The translations under genes and the position numbers were made by a program. This document shows, in pieces, positions 43,106-52,392 of a stretch of DNA of 64,000 nt (position 1 is its first letter; every line of letters begins with the position of its first letter). Origin of the DNA: Njordibacter sp905182035 (GTDB lineage Bacteria > Pseudomonadota > Gammaproteobacteria > Pseudomonadales > Balneatricaceae); assembly GCF_047730075.1 (NCBI RefSeq), contig NZ_CP159831.1, positions 1,612,001 through 1,676,000 of the forward strand, read 5' to 3'. The notes beneath the pieces are model-generated. The model searched no databases. It was not told the DNA's origin and saw only the letters and a program-made list of their open reading frames with translations.

Positions 43106-44233
43106 CTATTTTTTCGCGTCAATTATCATTTGTGGAGTCACTGTTTCGCCCGTATCGTTACCCCAAGCATTTCGCTCATAGGTAATAACAGCGGCGATCT
43201 CAACGTCACTAAGCTGAGCACTAAATGACTGCATAGCCGTACCAGCCTTACCATTGAGTACAATATCGATGTGACCAGCCATATCGTTAATAGCAATTGG
43301 GCTACCCGCCAATGCTGGGAACACACTACCCATACCCTGACCTTCAGTACCATGACAACCCGCACAACTGCGAGCGTATACTTCAGCACCCTCAACCATG
43401 AGTTCGTCATAGCTAAAGTCACCTAGTGCAGCGGCGGCTTCTGCGATTTTACCGGCACGTTGATCGTCCAACCATGCTTGATACTCGTCTGCGGTCACTG
43501 CTTCTAGCACAATGGGCATAAAACCGTGTTGCACACCACAAAGTTCGGCACACTGACCTCTATATAGACCTTCCTGACCTTCTGGGATCAACGCCCAAGA
43601 TTCGTTGATGTAACCTGGAATCGCATCTTTTTTAACTGCGATCTCTGGTACCCACCAGGCATGAATCACATCGTTAGAGGTAATGAGGAAGCGTAGCTTT
43701 TGGCCCGTAGGTACGACAACATGCTTATCAACTTCAAGCAGGTAGTTTTCACCTTTTTCAGTACGGTTATAAATTTCGTCTGTTGTAGTGGATAGGTTAC
43801 TAAAGAAGCCCACATCTTCGCCAAGGTAGTCATACTGCCACTTCCATTGATGACCGGTAATCTTAATATCCACGGCAGAATTTGTAGTGTCATACATTTG
43901 TATCAACACAGTTGTAGCTGGCACAGCCATAGCTATCAGGATGACCGTTGGCACAGCAGTCCATAATAATTCTAAACCAAGGCTTTCGTGAAACTGAGAA
44001 GCAACAGCACCTTTGGACTTTCGATGCTTGAAAATGGAGTAAAACATGACGCCAAAAACGACGACACCAATCCATACGCAAATCCAAAAAATAAGCATGT
44101 GTAGTTCGTAAATAGATTGACTTACTTCTGTGATGCCTCGAGGCATGTTCAGTTCCCAATCTGCCATTGCGGCGGGAGCTGATACCAAACCCAAGACTAC
44201 AGAACTCAGGCGTTGCCAAGCTCTAGAAAACAT
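43106..44233 (-). CDS. ctaC: Cytochrome c oxidase subunit II with fused cytochrome c domain (caa3-like)
   Basis: Subunit II, with the CuA electron entry site: His191, Cys228, Cys232, His236 and Met239 are in place. A signal peptide (1-24) and two transmembrane helices precede the cupredoxin domain. From about residue 275 a class I cytochrome c domain follows, with the heme motif CAGCH at 290-294 and an axial Met in GTAMQSF. The enzyme is therefore of the caa3-like kind. GGAGG six bases before ATG supports the start. A promoter-like element lies about 120 bases upstream. Confidence 0.97.
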   Translation of the reverse strand: MFSRAWQRLSSVVLGLVSAPAAMADWELNMPRGITEVSQSIYELHMLIFWICVWIGVVVFGVMFYSIFKHRKSKGAVASQFHESLGLELLWTAVPTVILIAMAVPATTVLIQMYDTTNSAVDIKITGHQWKWQYDYLGEDVGFFSNLSTTTDEIYNRTEKGENYLLEVDKHVVVPTGQKLRFLITSNDVIHAWWVPEIAVKKDAIPGYINESWALIPEGQEGLYRGQCAELCGVQHGFMPIVLEAVTADEYQAWLDDQRAGKIAEAAAALGDFSYDELMVEGAEVYARSCAGCHGTEGQGMGSVFPALAGSPIAINDMAGHIDIVLNGKAGTAMQSFSAQLSDVEIAAVITYERNAWGNDTGETVTPQMIIDAKK

Positions 44234-44351
44234 ACCTACCCTCCAATTGATCTTTTAGATCGTGGATATTAATTAGTGCCCAAACAAGACTTAATTTGAG
44301 CCGCGGTGATTATCGTCAATTAAGGGGGTATTTAGCAAGTATTATTTTGGT

Positions 44352-44381
44352 ATTATATTGAATATTTGCCCGTGTTATCAA
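44352..44381 (-). promoter_or_regulatory. Candidate sigma-70 promoter for the cox operon
   Basis: On the minus strand TTGATA, 18 bases, TATAAT: 5 of 6 and 6 of 6 matches to consensus. The -35 box covers the stop of the DUF2970 gene, giving a leader of about 110 bases to ctaC. Confidence 0.6.
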
Positions 44382-44584
44382 CTGGGAAGGACACTATTGA
44401 CCGCAGTAACCACAATGATTACGAATACTACCAGGGTACCTAGGCCTACATAGATCATCCGCTCTAAACCACCTTCATTAAGGTCTTCTTCACGTTTCTG
44501 ATTTGATTGTATGCCTACTAAACCCGCAAGCACGCTTTGACCGTAGCTTAACAGCGTGCGGAGGATTGATTTTTGTTCGCTCAT
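44378..44584 (-). CDS. DUF2970 small membrane protein
   Basis: Protein of 68 residues of the DUF2970 family, with the family segment SVLAGLVGIQSNQKREEDL and one C-terminal transmembrane helix. I set the start at ATG 44584 (purine-rich AGAGAG just upstream) rather than 44614, which would add a basic leader not seen in the family. DUF2970 genes are commonly linked to cytochrome oxidase genes; here it lies between pyrD and ctaC. Function unknown. Confidence 0.75.
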   Translation of the reverse strand: MSEQKSILRTLLSYGQSVLAGLVGIQSNQKREEDLNEGGLERMIYVGLGTLVVFVIIVVTAVNSVLPS

Positions 44585-44625
44585 AGCTCTCTCTTTAGGT
44601 TTTGGCTTTAACATTTAATAACACT

Positions 44626-45639
44626 TCAGCAGGCGTTCACACATTGTTTAACCAAACCGGGACCTTGATAGATTAAACCGCTGTATACCTGCACTAACTT
44701 TGCGCCTGCAGCGAGCTTTTCTACAGCATCATCGCCACTAGCAATGCCACCCACGCCAATAATAGGTACTTGTTCACCTAGAATAGCGAACAAATCAGCG
44801 ATAGTTTGCGTTGATTTCTCTTTTACTGGCGCACCACTCAAACCACCCGCTTCATTAGCAAATTCAAGATCAGCCACACCATCTCGGCTTAAGGTAGTAT
44901 TAGTGGCAATCACTGCATCCATTTCTTGTTCTAATACACAACGGGCTAAGTCCTGTAGCTGCTCGTCATCCATGTCTGGCGAAACTTTTACAGCTAGGGG
45001 TACATATCGGCCATGAATCTTTGTTAGCAATGCCTGCTCTCTCTTTAGAGCTGCTAGCAACTGTCTTAACGACTCACCATACTGTAAATCGCGCAAACCT
45101 TGGGTATTTGGGGAAGAAATATTAACAGTTATATAGGTCGCATGAGCATAGACTTTTTGCATACAAATGACATAGTCAAGTGCGGCATCTGATATGGGCG
45201 TATCGAAATTTTTCCCAATATTGATACCTAGTACGCCCTTGAATTTAGCTTTTTTAACGTTTTCAACTAAATGATCTACACCCTTGTTATTAAAGCCCAT
45301 ACGATTAATCATAGCGTTAGCTTTAGGCAGTCTAAATAGACGAGGCTTGGGGCTTCCTGCTTGAGGTTTTGGGGTGGTAGTGCCCACCTCCAAAAAACCA
45401 AAACCCAATGCAGCAAGGCCATCGATAGCGCTGCCATTTTTGTCCAAACCTGCGGCAAGCCCTACGGGGTTTGGAAACTCGATACCCATCACAGTCACTG
45501 GTAAATTAGGCACTTTGGGGGCTAACGCCGGTAACAAGCCTAACCGCGCTCCTGCCGCCAGACTTTCTAGTGTTAACTCATGGGCAGTTTCTGCCGACAA
45601 TTGGAACAATATGCTACGAACAACAGAATACAAAGACAC
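44626..45639 (-). CDS. pyrD: Dihydroorotate dehydrogenase (quinone), class 2
   Basis: Membrane-associated FMN enzyme of pyrimidine synthesis that oxidises dihydroorotate with quinone. Seen: amphipathic N-terminus (1-40), PVGLAAGLDKNG near 57-68, NISSPNTQGLR near 173-183 with the catalytic Ser of class 2, IATNTT near 242-247 and IGVGGI near 293-298. Length 337, as in E. coli (336). Confidence 0.97.
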   Translation of the reverse strand: MSLYSVVRSILFQLSAETAHELTLESLAAGARLGLLPALAPKVPNLPVTVMGIEFPNPVGLAAGLDKNGSAIDGLAALGFGFLEVGTTTPKPQAGSPKPRLFRLPKANAMINRMGFNNKGVDHLVENVKKAKFKGVLGINIGKNFDTPISDAALDYVICMQKVYAHATYITVNISSPNTQGLRDLQYGESLRQLLAALKREQALLTKIHGRYVPLAVKVSPDMDDEQLQDLARCVLEQEMDAVIATNTTLSRDGVADLEFANEAGGLSGAPVKEKSTQTIADLFAILGEQVPIIGVGGIASGDDAVEKLAAGAKLVQVYSGLIYQGPGLVKQCVNAC

Positions 45640-45745
45640 ACCTCATAAATTTAACAACAAATACATATTCAATAAGTAGTATACCGTATGCCATCAAAAG
45701 GATACATTTTCATACATAAGAAAAATGCATATGAACGACTAGGCG

Positions 45746-46696
45746 TCATCGGCTATGGGTAACCAAGGAGCGCAACTCATTGAGCGTTTTTAGGCGCTTT
45801 CCTTGTTCAAAACAAGCGTCTGCTTGAGGGTAAATACGGCCCAACAACTTAAGCCATTGCTTTATGCGTGCATGTTGAAACCTGACTTCAACTTGCGCCG
45901 CTACCAAATCGATAAAATAGAGCACAGTAGGCACTAACGCACTCCAATCCCATTCTTGTGCCGGGTGGCCTATTTGCAGATGACAAATTTGTAACGCCAA
46001 ATCTGGCTTCCATACCAACCCACGGCCAATCATGACATCATCACAGCCGCTCACCTGTTGACATGTCGTGTAGTCCTCTGGAGTCCACACTTCACCGTTG
46101 GCAATGACAGGAATAGACACCTGCCGACGGATTTTTTCTATCCACTGCCAATGGGCAGGCGGACGGTAGCCCTCTACCTTGGTTCTTGCATGAACAGTAA
46201 GCTCATTAGCGCCAGCACCTTCAATTCCCTTCGCATTTTCTATAGCTAAGTCTTTAGTGGCAAATCCCAAACGCATTTTGGCACTTAACCAAGCGTCATC
46301 ACCAATCGCTTGCCTTACCGTAGCTACAATATGGGCAACCCTTTGAGGCTCTTGCAACAATATCGCCCCACCCTGGCTGCGATTAACAGTTTTTGCTGGG
46401 CAACCAAAATTTAAATCTATACCAGGAGAACCCAGCTCTAAGGCCCGCACAGCATTGGCGGCAAGCGCTGCAGGGTCACTACCAAGCAATTGAATACGTA
46501 CGGGTATACCCGCAGGTGTTTTACAGCCGTTAGCGAGCTCTGGGCACAAACGCTTAAATACTTTCGGTGGTAATAGTTGAGTAGTTACTCGAATAAATTC
46601 CGTGACACATAGATCAATACCCCCTATACGAGTGAGGCAATCACGCAAAATATCGTCGGCCAAACCTTCCATAGGCGCCAAAATGATGCGGCTCAC
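45746..46696 (-). CDS. dusC: tRNA-dihydrouridine(16) synthase DusC, GTG start
   Basis: Second dihydrouridine synthase in the window, specific by family for U16 of tRNA. It has APMEGLADDILRD near 7-19, DLNFGCPAKTVNRSQGGAILL near 92-112 (DusC-type RSQGGA in place of the GGFGA of DusA), and VIANGEVWTPEDY. It starts with GTG at 46696, aligning with the family start. Length 316. It is divergent from ribE over 93 bases. Confidence 0.94.
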   Translation of the reverse strand: MSRIILAPMEGLADDILRDCLTRIGGIDLCVTEFIRVTTQLLPPKVFKRLCPELANGCKTPAGIPVRIQLLGSDPAALAANAVRALELGSPGIDLNFGCPAKTVNRSQGGAILLQEPQRVAHIVATVRQAIGDDAWLSAKMRLGFATKDLAIENAKGIEGAGANELTVHARTKVEGYRPPAHWQWIEKIRRQVSIPVIANGEVWTPEDYTTCQQVSGCDDVMIGRGLVWKPDLALQICHLQIGHPAQEWDWSALVPTVLYFIDLVAAQVEVRFQHARIKQWLKLLGRIYPQADACFEQGKRLKTLNELRSLVTHSR

Positions 46697-46789
46697 AACT
46701 TAAACTCTACTTCACAGCCGCTTCTCGCTCGGCTAATATAGCGGGCTATAGCTTTTCTAATTGCCGTTCTAGTTACTATCAGGTAAATC

Positions 46790-47398
46790 ATGTTCACTGG
46801 TATCGTCCAAGGCCAAGGCCAAATTAAATCCATTGCTGAAGGTAAAAACCAACGCAGCTTTGTTATTACTCTTCCCAATGCCATTAGTCTCAATGTAGAC
46901 ATTGGTGCCAGTATTGCTATCAATGGTGCCTGTCTAACGGTGACCACCCAAAATAGCAACCATTTTAGTTTTGACGTCATCGGCCAAACTCTAAAGCTGA
47001 CCAACTTAGGGCTGCTGCAACAAGGCGATTGGGTCAACGTAGAACGTTCATTAAAATATGGTGATGAAATAGGTGGCCATATCATTTCTGGGCATGTTTC
47101 TGTGGCAGTGACCATTAGCCGAATCGAATACCAAGGCGACAATACAAGCATTTGGTTTGCCTTACCCCATGCCCACAAAAAACATGTATTGCCCCAAGGT
47201 TTTATCGGCCTTGATGGTTGCAGCCTGACTGTAGGCGCGGTCACCGAGTCTGAATTTTGCGTGTTCCTTATCCCAGAAACATTACGTGCCACAGGTTTTG
47301 GCAAAGCCAGCATAGGCACTCAGGTGAATATGGAAATTGATCACCAAACACAGACTATTGTTGCAACCGTGGAGCGCGTACTAGCCTCCCAAAGCTAG
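46790..47398 (+). CDS. ribE: Riboflavin synthase alpha subunit
   Basis: Final enzyme of riboflavin synthesis, dismutating two lumazines. It has two tandem lumazine-binding domains (about 1-97 and 98-195), each with a G-I-V/L start (MFTGIVQGQG) and a NGACLTV / DGCSLTV block. Length 202. It stands alone, without ribD, ribBA or ribH, as ribC does in E. coli. No FMN riboswitch is visible in the 93 bases upstream. E. coli names it ribC (also ribE). Confidence 0.96.
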   Translation: MFTGIVQGQGQIKSIAEGKNQRSFVITLPNAISLNVDIGASIAINGACLTVTTQNSNHFSFDVIGQTLKLTNLGLLQQGDWVNVERSLKYGDEIGGHIISGHVSVAVTISRIEYQGDNTSIWFALPHAHKKHVLPQGFIGLDGCSLTVGAVTESEFCVFLIPETLRATGFGKASIGTQVNMEIDHQTQTIVATVERVLASQS

Positions 47399-47451
47399 CA
47401 TTACTATGGCTAAGACACACCCCCTAAGGCGATGATATACGCCTGCATAGG

Positions 47452-48462
47452 TCAATAATCCCATCCCTGTGTATGCTGTTTAATGAGTTTAGTGAAGAGT
47501 TTAATATGATCTTCACTATCATTTAAACATGGGATATAGTTATAATTCTCACCACCATTCTCCATGAAATAGCCTCTATTCTCCTCACCAATTTCTTCAA
47601 TTGTTTCTAGGCAATCCGCACTAAACGCTGGAGCAATAATATGAACATTTTTAACACCTTTACCAGGTAACCCTTTGAGCACTTCGTCTGTGTAGGGCTG
47701 CAACCATTCAGCAGGACCGAAACGACTCTGGAATGTAGTCATAACGTCTTCCTCTTTTAATTGCATATGCTCCTTTACAAGGCGCGTAGTTGCACGACAG
47801 AAACAATGATACGGATCACCTTTATCAAGGTACGCTTTAGGAATTCCGTGATAGCTAAACAATGTTAAGTCAGGCTTACCGTGCTCTTTACGAAATGCCT
47901 TAATGCTGTTTGCTAGGGCTTTAACGTAAAGCTCATCTTGATAATATTCGTTAATAAATCGCACTTCAGGAATCCAACGCCACTTTGCTAGCACTTCTGC
48001 TACCTTGTCAAATGTACTTGCCGTAGTCGCAGCACAGTATTGTGGATACATCGGAAAAATTAAGATCTTACGTACACCTTGGTCACGCATGTTAATAAGT
48101 TGGCTTTCGATACTTGGATTGCCATAACGCATTGCTAGCCCGACTACTAGGTTAGGTAATGCTCTAGCAAGCTCTGCCTGTTGTTTCTTAGCAATGTCAT
48201 AAAGCGGGCTGCCATTGTCTGTCCATACGGTTTTATATGATTTGGCACTTTTTGCTGGCCGAGTATTGAGAATAATCCCGTTTAAAATGATTTGCCAAAT
48301 CAGCTTTGGAGTTTCGATAACCCTAGGGTCGCTTAAAAACTCTTTAAGATACGGACGTAGTGCTTTTTTAGTTGGAGCGTCAGGTGTTCCTAAGTTTGTT
48401 ATTAGTACGCCTACTTTAGCTTCCATACCGTGTTCATAGTCTTTTTCACCTACAAATTTCAT
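47452..48462 (-). CDS. hemH: Ferrochelatase
   Basis: Inserts Fe(II) into protoporphyrin IX, the last step of heme B synthesis, which also feeds the heme O/A pathway nearby. Seen: VLITNLGTPDAPTKKALRPYLKEFLSD near 18-45, the catalytic His in LFSYHGIPKAYL near 200-211, and a Glu in CLETIEEIGEE near 272-282. Length 336. AGGAG lies close (3 bases) to ATG 48462; an internal ATG at codon 13 is an alternative start that better matches family length. Confidence 0.95.
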   Translation of the reverse strand: MKFVGEKDYEHGMEAKVGVLITNLGTPDAPTKKALRPYLKEFLSDPRVIETPKLIWQIILNGIILNTRPAKSAKSYKTVWTDNGSPLYDIAKKQQAELARALPNLVVGLAMRYGNPSIESQLINMRDQGVRKILIFPMYPQYCAATTASTFDKVAEVLAKWRWIPEVRFINEYYQDELYVKALANSIKAFRKEHGKPDLTLFSYHGIPKAYLDKGDPYHCFCRATTRLVKEHMQLKEEDVMTTFQSRFGPAEWLQPYTDEVLKGLPGKGVKNVHIIAPAFSADCLETIEEIGEENRGYFMENGGENYNYIPCLNDSEDHIKLFTKLIKQHTQGWDY

Positions 48463-48583
48463 TCATACTCTCCTGCGTTCTCCCAAGGATATATAGGCCA
48501 TGTTTTTTAAGACATGGTGGCAGAGCCAAGTTAGGCACTTACGTAAAATAAGACACCCACCTTTGGAAACTGATTTTGATTAG

Positions 48584-51223
48584 TTAATTTACTGCCAAAG
48601 CCTTAGTGACCACTTCAAATACATCTTTACTAAGCTCAGCTTGGCTTAGACGTTGCAGTTGTGCCTGCATTAATTGTTGACGACCAAGTGTGTGGCGCTT
48701 AAAACGGCCTAAGGGTTTGGCTAGATTTGCAGCTATCATAGGGTTGATAGGATCCAAAAGTAACACCATATCCGCGACAAATTCATAGCCACTGCCATCA
48801 GCTGAATGGAAGTTAATGGCACTACGGATAAAGCTGCCAACCACACTACGCACCTTATTGGGGTTGCGAATATCAAACGCCGTATGTTGCAGCAGCGCTT
48901 TTACGAGAGGCAACCGACCCGCTAAGTTGGCTCCAGCTTGCATAGCAAACCACTGGGCAACCACCTGCGCATCACCCTGCCAACGCTGGTAAAATTCTGC
49001 CAACAACGGCGTGGCTAAGTCTAAATTATCTTGGCCAATTAAAATATGTAAGGCCGCCCCCACATCTGTCATATTGGCCTGTAACGCATACTGATCTTGG
49101 GCCATGGTTTGATACTGATCTTTAGCTAACGCATTGAGGTAGGCCAGGCAGGTATTCTTAAGGGCCCGCTGGCCTATGGCCTTGCCTGTTTGGCTAAACA
49201 GCCCAGTATCATGACAACGCTGGTAACAGGCCAGCAGTTCACTTTCTAAAGCCGAAGCAATAGCAAGGCGCATGGCTTCACGACCTGCGTGAATTAGATC
49301 CACATCAACAGTGGTTTGGGTTTCCGCCAAATAAGCTTCACTGGGTAATTGTACAAGCTTGGCAACCATCGCTGGGTCTAAGGTTTCATCCACCAAACTA
49401 CTACGTAACATGGTCACCAATTCATCAGCCAGTTGATAGCTAGCAGATTGGGACATGGCCTGCTCCGTCGCTTCAATCAACAAACGTTGGCACGCCTCCC
49501 AGCGGCAAAAACCATCTTGGTCTTTGCTAGCGAGAAACAACAACTGCTCTTGAGTATAGGCATAGTCCAATTTAACTGGTGCAGAAAAGCCCCGCAACAG
49601 CGATGGTACGGGGTGTTCTGCCACGCCTTCAAAAACGAAAGTTTGCTGTGCCTGAGTAATGTTTAGGACACAATTATTGCCTTGCACAGACTCAGAACCC
49701 TGCAACTGCAAAGCTATCTCCCTACCCTTGGTATCTAACAAGGCCATACGCAACGGCAAATGGAACGGTAGCTTTTGCTGACACTCTGCTGTTGCTGGTG
49801 TGGCTTGTCCTACAGTAAGGCTATATTCTTTGTTTGAAGCGTCGTAGATATCGGTCACGGCCAAGGTAGGAGTGCCAGCCTGACTATACCAGTGTTTGAA
49901 TTGACTCAAATCGATACCACTGGCGTCACTCATGGCAGCAACAAAATCATCTGTAGTCACGGCTTGGCCGTCGTGACGATCAAAATACAGATCGCTACCC
50001 TTACGGAATAGTTCATCTCCAAGTAAAGTGTGAATCATACCTACCACTTCTGCACCTTTCTCATACACAGTCACTGAATAGAAATTATTAATTTCAATAT
50101 AGGATGCAGGCCGTATTGGGTGAGCCATTGGGCCAGCATCTTCCGCAAACTGATGGGTGCGCAATAGGGTAACGTCATCAATACGCTTTACAGCGGCAGA
50201 GTATGTATCTGCTGTATATTGCGCATCACGGTAAACAGTAAAGCCTTCCTTTAAACTAAGCTGAAACCAATCACGACAAGTGACACGGTTACCAGACCAG
50301 TTATGGAAGTATTCATGGGCCACGATGCCCTCTATACGCTCGAACATCGCATCACTGCTAGTGGCTGGGTCTGCTAATACACAATCAGAATTAAAAATAT
50401 TGAGGCCTTTGTTTTCCATGGCCCCCATGTTGAAATCATCCACCGCAACAATCATGAACAAGTCTAGATCATACTCTCGGCCATAAGTCTGCTCGTCCCA
50501 CAACATAGAACGTTTAAGAGATGCCAGTGCGTGGTCACACTTATGGCTGTTATGAGCTTCTACAAATATTTGTAAATCCACTTTGCGGCCAGACCGGGTA
50601 GTAAATTCTTCGTCTTGGCGCACCAAATCGCCAGCTACCATAGCAAACAAATATGCCGGTTTAGGGAATGGGTCATGCCACACAGCAAAATGCCCGCCAT
50701 TATCTAAGTCACCCTGTCCCATAGGATTACCATTAGCCAATAATATAGGATAGCTGGCTTTATCTGCACTGATACGAGTAGTGAATACAGACAAGGCATC
50801 TGGGCGGTCTAGGTAATAGGTAATATTCCGAAAACCCTCCGCTTCGCACTGGGTGCAATACATACCACCAGACTTGTACAACCCCTCTAAGCTCGTATTC
50901 AACTGCGGCTGAATCAGGCATTCCGTAGTTAATTCAAAGGCTTCTGGACACTGATGGATAGATAGCACAGTATCCTCTAGGTCGTAGAGTGAGTCATCTA
51001 AAATAAGTCCATCCATCATCACTTCTTGCAGCTTAATGTCTTTACCGCCTTGCAATACGAGTTCTGACGAAGATTGATTAGACGCCGGATTACGACATAT
51101 TTTTAGGCAGGCGACAACAGAGGTGTATTCATTACCAATGCGAATATCTAGGTCTGTGGCTTCGATAATAAATGCTGGAACCTGATAATCTTTTAAGTAG
51201 ATTACTTGAGAGTTTTTAGTCAT
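48584..51223 (-). CDS. pepN: Aminopeptidase N (alanyl aminopeptidase)
   Basis: Zinc M1-family aminopeptidase of the cytoplasm, major exopeptidase in peptide turnover. The exopeptidase motif GAMEN is at 267-271 and the zinc motif HEYFH at 303-307, with the third ligand Glu 19 residues on in LKEG. Length 879 residues, like E. coli PepN (870), with the C-terminal helical domain. Its start overlaps the DUF2797 stop by 4 bases (ATGA). Confidence 0.97.
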   Translation of the reverse strand: MTKNSQVIYLKDYQVPAFIIEATDLDIRIGNEYTSVVACLKICRNPASNQSSSELVLQGGKDIKLQEVMMDGLILDDSLYDLEDTVLSIHQCPEAFELTTECLIQPQLNTSLEGLYKSGGMYCTQCEAEGFRNITYYLDRPDALSVFTTRISADKASYPILLANGNPMGQGDLDNGGHFAVWHDPFPKPAYLFAMVAGDLVRQDEEFTTRSGRKVDLQIFVEAHNSHKCDHALASLKRSMLWDEQTYGREYDLDLFMIVAVDDFNMGAMENKGLNIFNSDCVLADPATSSDAMFERIEGIVAHEYFHNWSGNRVTCRDWFQLSLKEGFTVYRDAQYTADTYSAAVKRIDDVTLLRTHQFAEDAGPMAHPIRPASYIEINNFYSVTVYEKGAEVVGMIHTLLGDELFRKGSDLYFDRHDGQAVTTDDFVAAMSDASGIDLSQFKHWYSQAGTPTLAVTDIYDASNKEYSLTVGQATPATAECQQKLPFHLPLRMALLDTKGREIALQLQGSESVQGNNCVLNITQAQQTFVFEGVAEHPVPSLLRGFSAPVKLDYAYTQEQLLFLASKDQDGFCRWEACQRLLIEATEQAMSQSASYQLADELVTMLRSSLVDETLDPAMVAKLVQLPSEAYLAETQTTVDVDLIHAGREAMRLAIASALESELLACYQRCHDTGLFSQTGKAIGQRALKNTCLAYLNALAKDQYQTMAQDQYALQANMTDVGAALHILIGQDNLDLATPLLAEFYQRWQGDAQVVAQWFAMQAGANLAGRLPLVKALLQHTAFDIRNPNKVRSVVGSFIRSAINFHSADGSGYEFVADMVLLLDPINPMIAANLAKPLGRFKRHTLGRQQLMQAQLQRLSQAELSKDVFEVVTKALAVN

Positions 51224-52062
51224 GAGCTGAATTGCACCAAATAGGATGAGTATTTGCGGACGTTAATCACCGCGGTATCAAAAATAAGGTATTGGCCCTT
51301 AATACCCATCAATTTGCCTTCTAATACAGGTTCTTTATCAAGATTATGGGAATTGATTTTGGTTGGATACTCTAATACTGGGTAGCGCATACTGATGGCC
51401 GCCGTATCTAACCATTGATAATCTTGGTGGCTTAGCCCACCTAACAAGGCTTCTAGATCATCTTCCGATTCATTCAACAATAGATTTGCTGCTTGAGCCA
51501 TGTCAATGGCTTGCACATCACTTTGTAGCAGTTTTCTCCAATTGGTTTTATCGGCTACATATTGCTTAAGGACGGTCTCCACATCTCCAGACAATTTGCG
51601 GGTAGCTACCTGCATGATAGGCATAGCTTGGGACGCACCTTGATCGAGCCAACGGGTAGGCATTTGATTGATCCGAGTGATACCTACCTTAAGGCCAGAA
51701 GAATTGGCCAAATAGACAATATGTGGTTGCATACAAAATGCTTTCCCCCAAGCTTCATCACGGCAGGTTCCAGCATCAAAATGACACCGCTCCGGGCTCA
51801 TAATACACAGGTCACATTGGGGTAATTTTTGCATACAAGGGAAACAATAACCTTGGCTGTAACTCTTTTTCGTTTTACGACCGCAATGACTACAGTTAAT
51901 CTGCCCCAAATGTTCTAACCGAATAGTTTGGCCTATTAGCGGATTAAGGTGCAACTCTTGATCTCCCACAGTGAGAGTATATTGCACTTGGGCGTGAGGC
52001 ACGGCATCAATGTGGGTAGTCAGCTTAGCTAGGTGCCCAGTAAGCACGTGAGGTGTTTGCAT
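51220..52062 (-). CDS. DUF2797 zinc-knuckle protein
   Basis: Conserved protein of unknown function. It has a Cys-rich cluster at about residues 56-100: CSHC, CFPC, CDLC and further Cys/His (CHFDAGTC), probably zinc-binding, followed by HIVYLANSSGLKVGITR near 112-128, a segment that recalls GIY-YIG-type cores. The C-terminal third has no recognised motif. It lies between yeaC and pepN, an order kept in Pseudomonas. A nucleic-acid role is only a guess. Confidence 0.8.
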   Translation of the reverse strand: MQTPHVLTGHLAKLTTHIDAVPHAQVQYTLTVGDQELHLNPLIGQTIRLEHLGQINCSHCGRKTKKSYSQGYCFPCMQKLPQCDLCIMSPERCHFDAGTCRDEAWGKAFCMQPHIVYLANSSGLKVGITRINQMPTRWLDQGASQAMPIMQVATRKLSGDVETVLKQYVADKTNWRKLLQSDVQAIDMAQAANLLLNESEDDLEALLGGLSHQDYQWLDTAAISMRYPVLEYPTKINSHNLDKEPVLEGKLMGIKGQYLIFDTAVINVRKYSSYLVQFSS

Positions 52063-52064
52063 AA

Positions 52065-52322
52065 TTAGTGTATTTTAATGACTTGTTCGTCGGTTTTTTT
52101 AAGCGTCGAGCCAGAGCTAGACGCACACTTGTCAGGCATATGCCCTGAGTGCTGTTTGGCATCAAGCTTCATAGATTGGTAACGCAAAACAGCTTCCATA
52201 CAGGAGGCTTTTTGATCTTCACTGAGCACCCTACCATCTGGCCATTTGCCAGTCTCAACAGCAGTCTTCAAACGCAGGTAGACTGCGGGTGTTAGTTGGG
52301 CAATGAGTTGATTATATTCCAT
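52065..52322 (-). CDS. yeaC: YeaC family protein (DUF1315)
   Basis: Small cytoplasmic protein of 85 residues, DUF1315. The family segment LKTAVETGKWPDGRVLSEDQ lies near 17-36. The ATG at 52322 with GAGG eight bases upstream is preferred to GTG 52331. The C-terminal 35 residues are polar and low in complexity. Function unknown; two bases from the DUF2797 start, so probably coexpressed with DUF2797 and pepN. Confidence 0.85.
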   Translation of the reverse strand: MEYNQLIAQLTPAVYLRLKTAVETGKWPDGRVLSEDQKASCMEAVLRYQSMKLDAKQHSGHMPDKCASSSGSTLKKTDEQVIKIH

Positions 52323-52392
52323 CAGCCACACCTCTTAGATAAAAACTTGGAGCAAAATAATAGCATAAATCACCATACCCACCGACTCTTTT

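Noticed and set aside
46697..46789. FMN riboswitch upstream of ribE
   Set aside because: The 93-base gap is too short and lacks the conserved junction sequences of an RFN element.
46693..47319. 208-codon minus-strand frame opposite ribE
   Set aside because: It is the reverse shadow of a clear riboflavin synthase and has no family-like sequence, signal or ribosome site.
48498..48517. CCATGT/ACATGG stem between pepN and hemH as a terminator
   Set aside because: The stem is short with an A/U-rich loop and is not followed by a U-run in the direction of transcription.
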